Shown here: one piece after another, positions 10,386 through 18,867 of the stretch
How positions within the stretch are numbered: the stretch's first letter is position 1
How the letters are laid out: each line of letters begins with the position of its first letter
Assembly: GCA_902651635.1 (NCBI GenBank)
Contig: CACRSC010000002.1
Span: forward strand, 132,878-161,784
Source: Mastigamoeba balamuthi
Taxonomy: Eukaryota > Evosea > Mastigamoebida > Mastigamoebidae
DNA: 28,907 nucleotides
Reading direction: 5' to 3'
Notes under the pieces: generated by a model
The model's database searches: none
The model's input: only the letters and a program-made list of their open reading frames with translations
Told to the model about the DNA's origin: nothing
Position numbers and translations under genes: made by a program

Positions 10386-11878
10386 ATGGCGAGCGAGCAG
10401 GCGGGGCCCCAGGGGCCGCAGCAGCAGCAGCAGCAGCAGGGGCTGCAGGGGCTGCAGGCCGAGGCGCAGCACGCGCTGGTGGTGGACCTGCGGCGCCGCG
10501 CAGAGAGCGCCTTCCACGACGCCATCCGCGCTGTGCGCGACTGCGACGACCCCCACGTGCTCGAGGCGGCGGCGGCCTCGGCCGAGAGCCTGGCGCGCAC
10601 GATACGCAGCCAGCCCCACAGGATCGCGGCGGCCGCGTCGTCGCCCTCGCTGCTGCACGCCCCCAAGGAGTCCTCGCCCCTCCGCAGCACCACCTCCCTC
10701 TGCCCCGACGCCCTCGCCCTGCAGCCAGACCTCCCCGCCCCTCCCTCTGCCGCTGCCACAACCGCGGCCGCGGCCACGGCCGGGGTCCCTGCGTGCCCGC
10801 CCCTGGTCGACGACGCGGCCCAGGCGCAGAACGCGGGGCGGCCCTCGTCGCGCAGACTCAAGAAGGAGACCTCGGGCGGGTGCGCTCCTGCGCTGCGCTC
10901 TGTGCGCTGTGCCCGCAGAGACTGACGGGGTGGCGTGGGGGTACCAGGAGGCTGCTGGCCCCGCAGCTGGTCCCCGTGGAGACGGCTGCGCTGCGGTCGC
11001 GGTCGCCGCCGGCGGTGCTGTCGGTGGTGTCGGCCGGGGAGCGGCCGCAGAGCAGCGCGAGCCACCTGTCGGTGCACGTGCCCTCGGCGTCGACGCTCGG
11101 GGCGCAGCCCGTGTCCCCCGTGCGCCCCAAGAGCCCCGGGCACCTCAGCCTCAGCCCCAAGCACGCGCTGCCGCCCCCGCTGCCCCCGACCCTCGCGCAG
11201 TCGCCCGAGACCGCAGAGGCCGCCGCCGACGCCACGCCGGCCCCCCTCAGCGTCAGCATCAGCGCCAACGCGGGGGCTGGCGGCGGCAGCGGCAGCGGCA
11301 GCGGCGCGCGGCCCCGCGAGGTGCCCCCCAGGCCCAAGCTGCGCAGGCTGGGCAGCCTGGGGGCCCCCGACACGGAGGACCTGCTGGCGGCGCTGGGGGG
11401 CACGCCTGCCGCGGTGCTGCGGCAGAACATGGCGACGCACCACGCGGCCCAGCTGCTGGCCCCCGCGCTGCTGCAGCCCCTGCAGCCCCTCGCCTCTGCC
11501 GGCGGCGGCAGCAGCAGCAGCGGCAGCGGCGGCAGCGTGGTGCTGCTCGAGTGCGAGACGGGCGAGGCGATGGGGGCGCTGCAGGGCCCGCGGGTGCTGA
11601 GGCCCGGGAGGCACTCGCGGATGGCGTCGGACAGCGTGGCGCTGCAGCAGGCCGACGAGACGCTCAAGGCGCTGCGCGAGGTGCTCGTGCAGCAGCAGCA
11701 GCACCTCGGCGCCGTGGGCTCCTCGCCCCGGCCCGCGTCGCAGCAGTCGCTGAGGCCCCCGCTGCTGCGCAACACCATGACGAGGTCCGCCGAGGACAAG
11801 TGCGACTGCCCCCTGCAGCCCCTGCCCCAGCAGGCCCAGCCGCAGCGCCTCGACCTCTCGGGCAGCGCCATCGCCTAG
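10386..11878 (+). CDS. Low-complexity protein of unknown function
   Basis: I do not recognise this gene. Model: join of 10386-10879 and 10948-11878, about 474 residues. The donor GTGCGC at 10880 is strong and CTGAC lies at 10922, but the acceptor could equally be after 10950 (one residue less). The N-terminus has a glutamine run, then a helix-rich segment (QHALVVDLRRRAESAFHDAI, then EAAAASAESLARTIR). Next comes a disordered Ser/Pro region with several Ser-Pro sites (SPVRPKSPGHLSLSPK) that could be targets of proline-directed kinases. A second helical patch is TEDLLAALGGTPAAVLRQNM, and a third is QQADETLKALREVLVQQQQ. The reading frame has the G/C-ending codons of neighbouring genes and TAG at 11876-11878. 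The 3' half is duplicated after the N at 12025. Confidence 0.6.
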
Positions 11879-12024
11879 AGGGGCAGAGGGCGGCGCAGGG
11901 CGGCAGCGGCAAGAGCAGCGGCCGGAGCCGCAGCCGCCAGGACATACGTATATAGAGCATAGCAGGGGTGGCCTGCCGCGTACAACGCAGCGCGCCCCAG
12001 AGACACAGGGCACAGGGCACAGGG
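11327..12024 (+). repeat. Direct repeat B, copy 1 (698 bp), ends at an N
   Basis: Bases 11327-12024 recur at 12026-12723 with an offset of 699 and no difference that I noticed. The copy stops inside a GGGCACA simple repeat, directly before the N at 12025. It covers the 3' half of the low-complexity gene and its downstream flank. Same pattern as repeat A. Confidence 0.9.
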
Positions 12025-12025
12025 N

Positions 12026-12577
12026 CCCAGGCCCAAGCTGCGCAGGCTGGGCAGCCTGGGGGCCCCCGACACGGAGGACCTGCTGGCGGCGCTGGGGGGC
12101 ACGCCTGCCGCGGTGCTGCGGCAGAACATGGCGACGCACCACGCGGCCCAGCTGCTGGCCCCCGCGCTGCTGCAGCCCCTGCAGCCCCTCGCCTCTGCCG
12201 GCGGCGGCAGCAGCAGCAGCGGCAGCGGCGGCAGCGTGGTGCTGCTCGAGTGCGAGACGGGCGAGGCGATGGGGGCGCTGCAGGGCCCGCGGGTGCTGAG
12301 GCCCGGGAGGCACTCGCGGATGGCGTCGGACAGCGTGGCGCTGCAGCAGGCCGACGAGACGCTCAAGGCGCTGCGCGAGGTGCTCGTGCAGCAGCAGCAG
12401 CACCTCGGCGCCGTGGGCTCCTCGCCCCGGCCCGCGTCGCAGCAGTCGCTGAGGCCCCCGCTGCTGCGCAACACCATGACGAGGTCCGCCGAGGACAAGT
12501 GCGACTGCCCCCTGCAGCCCCTGCCCCAGCAGGCCCAGCCGCAGCGCCTCGACCTCTCGGGCAGCGCCATCGCCTAG
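12026..12577 (+). pseudogene. Duplicate 3' half of the low-complexity gene
   Basis: The frame starting in PRPKLRRLGSLGAPDTEDLL runs to the same TAG (12575-12577) as the full gene. It has no start or promoter of its own. It is either an assembly duplicate or a truncated copy. Confidence 0.7.
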
Positions 12578-12723
12578 AGGGGCAGAGGGCGGCGCAGGGC
12601 GGCAGCGGCAAGAGCAGCGGCCGGAGCCGCAGCCGCCAGGACATACGTATATAGAGCATAGCAGGGGTGGCCTGCCGCGTACAACGCAGCGCGCCCCAGA
12701 GACACAGGGCACAGGGCACAGGG
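12026..12723 (+). repeat. Direct repeat B, copy 2 (698 bp)
   Basis: Second copy of 11327-12024. It continues through a longer GGGCACA array (to about 12733), exactly where copy 1 broke off. Confidence 0.9.
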
Positions 12724-12889
12724 CACAGGGCACTGCACCACCACCACCACCACCACACTGTGTGCAATAGGAGCAGCCAGTTGCCAGTCACGAGCGTGCG
12801 TGCGTGTGCGGTGCTCGGTGCTGCCGGTGGCCTCGGGGGCGCAGCGCAGCAGCAGGGGAGCAGCAGGGGAGCAGCAGGAGGCGGCAGGG
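12578..12889. other. Convergent intergenic region with simple repeats
   Basis: Lies between the stop of the duplicated plus-strand gene and the stop of the minus-strand kinase. It contains a GGGCACA array ending about 12733, a run of seven CAC triplets at about 12736-12756, and AGCAGGGG repeats near 12850-12880. No gene is seen. Confidence 0.6.
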
Positions 12890-13510
12890 CTAGTGGGGGA
12901 GAGGCTGGGGCTGGTCGTCGGCGAGGGCGGGGTCCTCGACAAAGGAGGAGCTGCGGAGGAGGGACTTGCGGTCCGTGTCGGGGTCGAGCCAGTCCTGGTC
13001 CGCGCGGATCCACTTGAGGATGCCCTCGGGGAACCAGAGCGCCATCTCCTGCTCCGCGGCCTCGGGGCTGTCCGACGCGTGCACCAGGTTGGCCCCCTTG
13101 CTGCAGCCCAGGTCCCCCCGTATGGTGCCGGGCGGCGCCTGTGCAGGGGGGGCAGTGGGTCAGTGGGGCTGTGGCTCAGCAGGAGGAGGAGGAGGAGGCC
13201 CCGAGGGAGGGGAGCGCACGAGGCAGCAGTCGGTGGGGCCGAGGAGCGTGCGGACGACAGAGATGGCCTCGTTGCCGTCGAGGACGAGGGCGACCAGCGG
13301 GGCGCTGGTGATGAAGCGGAGGAGGCGCGGGAAGAAGGGCTTGTCCGCGTGGACGGCGTAGTGGCGGCGGGCGAGCTCCTCGGAGCAGCGCAGCATCTTC
13401 ATCGCCCGTATCGTCAGCCCCTTGCGCTCCAGCCGCCCCACAATCTCCCCGATCATCTCCCGCTCCACCGCGTCGGGCTTGATCAGCACCAGCGTCTTCT
13501 CCCGCGTCAT
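12890..13510 (-). CDS. Nucleoside diphosphate kinase
   Basis: Model: complement join of 13510-13220 and 13138-12890, giving 179 residues. The enzyme moves the gamma phosphate between nucleoside triphosphates and diphosphates through a phosphohistidine. All active-site positions are visible: Lys in [10 protein letters not shown] (11), Tyr in [13 protein letters not shown], Arg and Thr in [10 protein letters not shown], Arg in GTIRGD (104), Asn and the catalytic His in NLVHASDS (His117). The 81-nt intron (donor GTGCGC, CTGAC branch, acceptor CACAG) joins GPTDCCL to [11 protein letters not shown], as in the family. The C-terminus runs about 25 residues past the usual end, with a Ser-rich then acidic segment ([19 protein letters not shown]); its function is unknown. 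The gene is divergent from the HD-like phosphohydrolase, with about 430 bp between them. Confidence 0.93.
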
Positions 13511-13941
13511 CCTCTCTCTCTGCTCTCTGTTGCTCGGGTGCGTGTGGCTCGCGTGCGCCCCAACGACTCCAACGGCGCCAACGCCTTTTCTGTTGTTGTT
13601 GTTGTTGTTCCTTGCTGATCCCCGATCCCCCCGCTATCTCTGCACCTCTGCCGTCACTGATGCCCCCCGCGCATCCCTTTTCACTCCCGCCTCCGCAGTT
13701 CCTGAACCGCTGCCCCCGGTTCACTTGCTCGCCCTGCAGCGACGGTACCAGAGAGCTGCGCTCTTGGACGCGCTACGCACAGGCCACCCAAGCTCAAGGG
13801 GAGTCTACGAGGAACTCTGAGCGCCCACGGGGGTGGGGGAGAGGGCGCCCTGGGGGGATTCGCAGAAGATACGGAAGACGGAGCGGGAGGAATCAAGCGA
13901 CCCCAGAACCAACCAAGGCGCAAGGCAGCGCCCCGCCAGGC
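13511..13941. other. Divergent promoter region, kinase and HD-like gene
   Basis: Must contain both promoters. AT-rich patches include TTGTTGTTGTTGTTG at about 13591-13608. An in-frame extension of the HD-like gene back to 13612 has low G/C-ending codon use and no family match, so I treat it as untranslated. Confidence 0.5.
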
Positions 13942-14871
13942 ATGCAGCCAGCAGCTCAGCAGGCAGAGCCGATGCAGTGGGCGTGGTCGGCGGCGTGGCT
14001 CGAGGGGCTGCGGGAGCGGTACCGGGAGCCGTGGCGGCGTCACCACAGGGAGCGCCACGTGCAGGAGATGGTGGCCCTGCTGGCCGCACACCCCCCTCCC
14101 CCGCCCCTCGCGGCCGACCCCGCTGGCGAGGCTGACGAGGCTGACGCGGCTGACGCGGGCCAGGCCCTCCTGCTGGCCGCCTGGTTCCACGAGTGAGCGC
14201 CCCGCCCACTAGGCCACGCCGGGGCTGACAGGCACCACACACACACAACACACAACGCACACGCGGCCACGCGGGCAGCGCCGTCTACGAGCCCCAGCGC
14301 AGCGACAACGAGGAGCGCAGCGCAGACCTCTTCCGCCGCTTCTGCGCCGAGGCCCCCGTGCCCTCCGTGGCCCCCGCCACCGCTGCCGCCGTCGTCCGCC
14401 TCATCGACGCCACGCGGGCCCACACAGAGGGCGCTGCCGCCGGGGCCTGCCCCCTCCTCGACGCCTTCCTCGACGCCGACCTCGCCGTCCTGGGCGCCCC
14501 CGCCCCCAGTGCCCTGCCTGCCCCCTGCCCCCTGCCCCCTGCCCCCTGCCTGCTCCCCCTCTGCTGCCCGGGCTGAGCCCTGGGCCCTGGGCCCCGCAGG
14601 GTACGACGAGTACGCCAGAGACATCCGGGCCGAGTACAGCGCCTACAGCGACGCCCAGTACTGCGCGGGCAGGGCTGCCGTCCTCAGGGGCTTCCTGGCC
14701 GCTCCGCGCCTCTACCGCACCTCCTGGGGCGCCGCTCTCTTCGAGGCTCAGGCCCGTGCAAACATCGCCCGCGAGCTCGCCGCCCTCTGCGCCCCCGCCC
14801 CTCAGCAGCCTCCTCCCTGCAGCAGCAGCGACGGCAGCAGCAGCAACAGCAGCAGCGCTCCTCTGCCCTGA
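13942..14871 (+). CDS. COG4339-type predicted metal-dependent HD-like phosphohydrolase
   Basis: Model: join of 13942-14192, 14279-14508 and 14600-14871, giving 250 residues. The order of motifs fits the COG4339 family. RYREPWRRHHRERHVQEM supplies the first histidines (34, 35, 39). The splice makes AAWFHDAVYEPQRSDNEERS, with the HD pair at residues 83-84 formed across the exon junction. FLDADLAVLGA, YDEYARDIRAEYS and ARANIARELAAL follow. The family is predicted to be a metal-dependent phosphohydrolase; I know of no settled substrate. Introns are 86 and 91 nt, the first with CTGAC and a CACACACAACA-rich body. The tail after residue 230 is a Ser/Gln low-complexity run. Without splicing, the frame stops one codon after FHE, which is good support for the intron. 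Start is the first ATG after the upstream region loses coding bias. Confidence 0.85.
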
Positions 14872-15341
14872 GCGGCCCTTGCTGCTCGCATCGCTTGCTG
14901 CCTCAGTGCGAGCGTCATCGCATGTCGCCGCCGCTGGTCCTCTGGAGCCGGCCCACGGCATCGCAAGAGAAAGAGGGCACAGTGGCCACCGTCTGGACAA
15001 CACAGACAACAGCACGTTTGATGCATCTATGCTGAGGCGTGGCGGTCACGCTGCGACCGCCAGCCCACGCCAGCCCACGCCTCCCCGGGACGGCTGGACT
15101 GCTCCAGCGGCCGGTCACGCGACGCGCCGCGATGCGCTGCCGGCAGCCACTGTCAAGGGGGCCATGAACTCGCGTTCCCAGATGTCCTGTTGGGCCGCCG
15201 TGAGGTGTGGGCCCACTGGCCCTGGTGAGACGCACGTCTGCTATCGACGAGAGCCCGCTGTCTGCAGTGATCGCGGACGTGCAGCGCACCTGCTTGCCAA
15301 CAGTGAGAAGAGCGCTGCGCCGTGTCTTCCGCTGCGCTCAC
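14872..15341. other. Convergent intergenic region, no recognisable gene
   Basis: Between the HD-like gene and the unknown minus-strand gene. Base composition and codon bias drop compared with exons. A short direct repeat, CAGCCCACGC twice, occurs at about 15061-15080. The 3' exon or untranslated part of the minus-strand gene probably lies here. Confidence 0.45.
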
Positions 15342-15836
15342 CAGGAAGCTGCGGATGGGGCGCGTGACGCTGCCCAGGTGCGCCCACACGGCGGCGGCCT
15401 CTGCGACGGCGTGCTGCAGGCTGCGGCGGCAGAGGGTCTCGCGGGCCAGGGCCAACAGGGCCCTCGCGACGTGGCGCAGGAAGTGCGCCAGCTGCGCTTG
15501 GAGCATGGCGACGTACTTGACGTGCTCGGTCCACTGGATGTGGGCCCCTGGTCCTGCGCCCGCGAAGAGCTGGTTGAAGCAGTCGAGGTAGAGCGTGCAC
15601 GACCACTCGCCCGCCAGGAGGGAGCGCCAGGCACCCTGGAACACGTGCGGCAGGACGGTGTAGTCGGCCCACTGCGGCTCCATGCCCTCGAGCGGGTGGT
15701 GCCTGGCGTGGCCGCAGATGGACCGCAGCACGTGGCTGTCCACGAGGGCAAGGGGGCTCTGGGATCCCAGACGCCCGTGCTGGCCGCTCATCACCGCCAC
15801 GGCGTTGCTCCTCCACTTGCTCCAAGGGTCTGTCAT
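15342..15836 (-). CDS. Unknown protein, probable first exon
   Basis: I do not recognise this protein. The minus-strand frame opens with ATG at 15836 (MTDPWSKWRSNAVAVMSG) and shows strong G/C-ending codon use down to 15342 (RPIRSFL). There a GTGAGC donor follows directly, after which codon bias is lost although the frame stays open to TGA at 15153. So the coding part is probably a 165-codon exon ending in phase 0, with a further exon I cannot place. If unspliced, the protein is 227 residues. Visible features are a histidine-rich patch (CGHARHHPLEG), aromatic-rich segments (GAWRSLLAGEWSCTLYLDCF) and a long helical region (LAHFLRHVARALLALARETL). Flanks on both sides are low in coding signal, so it stands alone. 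Confidence 0.5.
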
Positions 15837-16243
15837 TATCGCGGATTGCGTGCTCTCAGTTCCCCTGACTACCTGAGAGGTGCGTGCTTTCTGGCTCGTA
15901 TCCGCCCTGGAATCAATTAATGCCAACCACAAATGCCAAAAATAGTCTACTTGCGCTAGGAGCAATACTCCGGGAAGATCTCTGGTGTCTACTCATTAGC
16001 CAGCACCGATTATGACCTGAGGTGTGGGCTGTGTGGACATGGCTATTGGCCCCCGATAATCCAGACCTCAAGTGAAGGGGCCATGTTCTGATGTTCTGAC
16101 AGCCGCGACTGTGCACACTTCCCTGTCGTCTGCCACACCGTTGCGAAAACTGTAGCTCAGCACAGACAGACTGGGTGAGCGCAGGGGTTGTTCCTATTTG
16201 CATTGTGCGATCACCACCTCGTTGCAGAACTCGATACTCACAA
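15837..16243. other. Intergenic, lower-GC stretch
   Basis: About 400 bp upstream of the unknown gene and downstream of the sirtuin fusion. It is clearly less GC-rich than the exons. I see no gene, no AATAAA in the right place for the sirtuin, and no transposon hallmark. Confidence 0.5.
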
Positions 16244-17768
16244 TCACTCGGAGCCCTGCGGTATGGCGATGCCCAGGCAATCCATTACGAGCTGCATGAA
16301 CCTATCAGTCTCGGCGAACACCCGGACGGCGCAGCCCCTGTCGACACCGGTCCGCTGCAGGTTGCAGAGGACCACGCGGGGCGCCATCAGCGGCAGGTCA
16401 GCGGCCGGCCGCACCGTCAAGCTGCTGCCCAGAACGAGCGCCACGTCGGCCCTCCTGCTCTGCTCCAGCGCCGTGGCCAGCGGGCCCTCTGGCAGCGACT
16501 CTCCGAACCCCACGACGTTGCTGTACAGCTGCGCCCCGCACTTGGCACACGTCCTCCCCGTCGCGCTGCCCTCGCTCGCCAGGGCGTCGCTGGTGCCACT
16601 GGCGCTGGGGGCGTCGTAGAGGGCACCGCAGGCCCTGCAGCGCTCCTGCAGGCAGTTGCCGTGCAGCTCCGAGAGGCGGCTGGCGGGGACCCCCGAGCGG
16701 GCGTGCAGGCCGTCGACGTTGGTGCTGACGACGTGCTGCACAAGGCCCCTGCGCACCAGCTCTGCCAGAGCCCTGTGGGCCACCGTGGGCGCCGCCAGCG
16801 AGGGCTGCAGGCCGCGGTCGGGGGCCTCGCCACGGTCCCTGAGGGTCCAGACGCCCCGGGGGCCCCTGTAGTCGGGTATCTGCGCGCTGGTGCTGATGCC
16901 AGCCCCCGTGTAGGCCACCGCGTGCTCCGCCCCGCGCAGCATCTCGGCGGTCCTCGTCGCGGCCCTCTGCACGTCCTCGTCGCTGTCGTGCAGCTCCTGC
17001 ACGTCCTCCTCCCTCGCCCTCCCGAGCTGTTGCGGCTGCTGCTGCTGCTGTTGCTGCTGTTGCTGCAGTGCGCGGGCAGCGTCGACGGCGTGGATGACGC
17101 TGCGGAGGGCGTTCTCGAGGAGGAGGGCGTTGCGGGCGTCGCGGGCGTCGGCCTCGTCCTTGTCGCGCTGCGTGGTGGGGTAGCCTGCGCCGTCCCACAC
17201 GAGGCCCTCCGTCTCGAAGGCGCCCCCGGGCCCCGTGCGCCTCGTGACGTGGCCCCCGCCCTCGTCGCCGTCGTCAGGCACCGCGTAGGTCGTCTCAGTG
17301 CCGCTGGCGTCGCTCCAGACGACTGTGGTGCCCCTGCAGTGCGTTCTGCGGCCCCCGAGACCCCCCCGTCAGGGAGGCGGGGCAGCAACGAGTGGCGCAC
17401 GTGATGACGCGGTGGGCCCTGTCGGGGAGCCAGGCGGGGCCGAGGCGGAGGGTGCAGGCGGAGCAGCGGTCGAGGAGGAGGGTGGGGGCGTCGACGGCGG
17501 GGTCCGCGGAGAGCTCGCAGGCCTCGCAGGCGATGAGCTCCGCGGTGCCCGCCATCAGCACGCAGCCCGCCGCGAGCTGGGCCCGCGTGGCCGCGCAGGC
17601 CTCGAGGACGAGCTTGGCGGCCCTGCAGGGGCCCAGGCGGAGCGAGCAGGCGCGGGCAGCCCGCAGGTAGACGCACTCGGCGGGCCCTGTGTCGCTCAGC
17701 GCCCACGCCTGGCCCTCCCCCGTCAGCTGCCGCTGGCCCCGCCCCAGCCGTATGCGCTCCTGGGGCAT
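16244..17768 (-). CDS. Class IV (SIRT6/7-like) sirtuin fused to an N-terminal cysteine-rich beta-helix-like domain
   Basis: Model: complement join of 17768-17401 and 17345-16244, giving 489 residues. Residues about 20-135 form a periodic repeat of short hydrophobic strands each followed by Cys: AECVYLRAARACSLRLG, AKLVLEACAATRAQLAAG, AELIACEACELSAD, TLLLDRCSACTLRLG, HRVITTHCRGTTVVW. This resembles the CARP or tubulin-cofactor-C beta-helix fold. A linker with a ten-glutamine run (about 216-225) follows. The sirtuin domain starts near 260: AYTGAGISTSAQIPDYRG, STNVDGLHARSG, ELHGN with catalytic His about 351, zinc cysteines CRAC and CAKC (about 359, 362, 389, 392), LGSSLTVRP and NLQRT. It is predicted to be an NAD-dependent lysine deacylase or ADP-ribosyl enzyme. 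The 55-nt intron (GTGCGC donor, CTGAC, GCAG acceptor) joins the two parts in frame, and the repeat pattern continues across it. The sirtuin frame has no ATG of its own near its 5' end. Confidence 0.85.
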
Positions 17769-18028
17769 CCTCCCGTGCGCTCTGTGCGCTCTGTGCGCTC
17801 TGTGCGCTGTTCCTCTTCTTGTGTGTGCTGTGGTTGTGGGCAGTGGCACAGCAGGGCCGGTCGTTGCGTTTTGGTCTGCGAATTCGATGAAAGTACGCGG
17901 AAAAGCAGAGGGCGATCTGGGGCCCAAGATTCACACCGCGGGTGAGGGCTGCCGCGGTCTTTGGCGCCGCTTTTTTGGCGCCAGAGAAACAAAGCAGCAA
18001 AACCACAAAAGCAACAGACAAACGAGAA
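17769..18028. promoter_or_regulatory. Shared divergent promoter of the sirtuin fusion and the 53BP1-like gene
   Basis: Only 260 bp separate the two start codons. Next to the sirtuin start is a run of GTGCGCTCT repeats (about 17775-17810). On the other side is an AT-rich stretch with ACAAAAGCAACAGACAAA just before the ATG at 18029. A bidirectional promoter is inferred from geometry. Confidence 0.55.
17960..17982 (+). promoter_or_regulatory. Pair of E2F-like sites
   Basis: TTTGGCGCC occurs at 17960-17968 and again at 17974-17982, 14 bp apart. Each contains TTTSSCGC, the E2F/DP consensus, and GGCGCC is palindromic. The pair lies 47-69 bp upstream of the 53BP1-like start codon. Binding is inferred, not shown. 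Confidence 0.45.
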
Positions 18029-18835
18029 ATGGAGGAGGAGGACCTCGTGGGCACGCTGTCGCCCATCGCCACGCGTGCGCTGCACCCACAGACGCGCACA
18101 AGACGCAAGGGGGCACACTGACGCGGGGAGCGGCAGTGGAGCCCTTTGTGCTGGTGTCGCAGGAGGAGGAGGAGGAGGAGGAGGAGGAGCACCACGCAGA
18201 CAACACAGCGCAGCAGCAGACGACACACACAACACAGGCGAGCACAGAGACAACAGAGGGGCGGCACCAGGGCTCACGAGGGGGCGGGTGCAGACGCAGG
18301 ACGACGTGGTGGTGCTCGCCCTCGAGAAGCCCCTGCCCCCACCCGCTGCTGCCCCTGCAGCGGCCCACGAGGACCACGAGGACCACGAGGGACCCCTCGC
18401 CCTGCACCTGACCCTCAACGAGTCCCAGACCATCGACGAGAGGGACCTCCGCAGCGACAGCGACTGCGATGCTGCCCCTGCCCCCCTCGCCCAGCAGCTG
18501 AGCTCAGCCCCCGCAGCAGCAGCAGCAGCAGCGGTGGCCCCTGCCCCTGCAGCCCAGGCCGGCGCAGAGGACGAGGGCCTGCTGGACGCCACCGGCACCG
18601 TGCCATCGCTGTCGCAGGAGCAGCAGGAGCTGAAGCTCGAGTTCGCCTCTGACGACGACGACGAGCACGCGGCGGCGCTCGGCAGCAGAGACAGCAGCGC
18701 AGGGGCGGCCGCCGCCGAGGGCTGGACACGCCTGCGCAAGGCGCGGCCACCGCCACAGCCCTCGCAGGAGCGCAGCGACCTCATCGTCCGAGACCCCGAC
18801 GGCACGCAGACGCCCCTGCACAGCAACGACAACCT

Positions 18836-18867
<32 letters not shown>

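Noticed and set aside
8384-12733. 1449-codon open frame on the minus strand
   Set aside because: It runs across two N-joined repeats, antisense to taxilin and the low-complexity gene, and is made of Leu/Gly/Ala shadow sequence.
13612-13941. Upstream extension of the HD-like gene
   Set aside because: No family match and low G/C-ending codon use; family proteins start near the chosen ATG.
15153-15341. C-terminal 62 codons of the unknown minus-strand frame as coding
   Set aside because: Codon bias collapses directly after a GTGAGC donor, so this is more likely intron or untranslated sequence.
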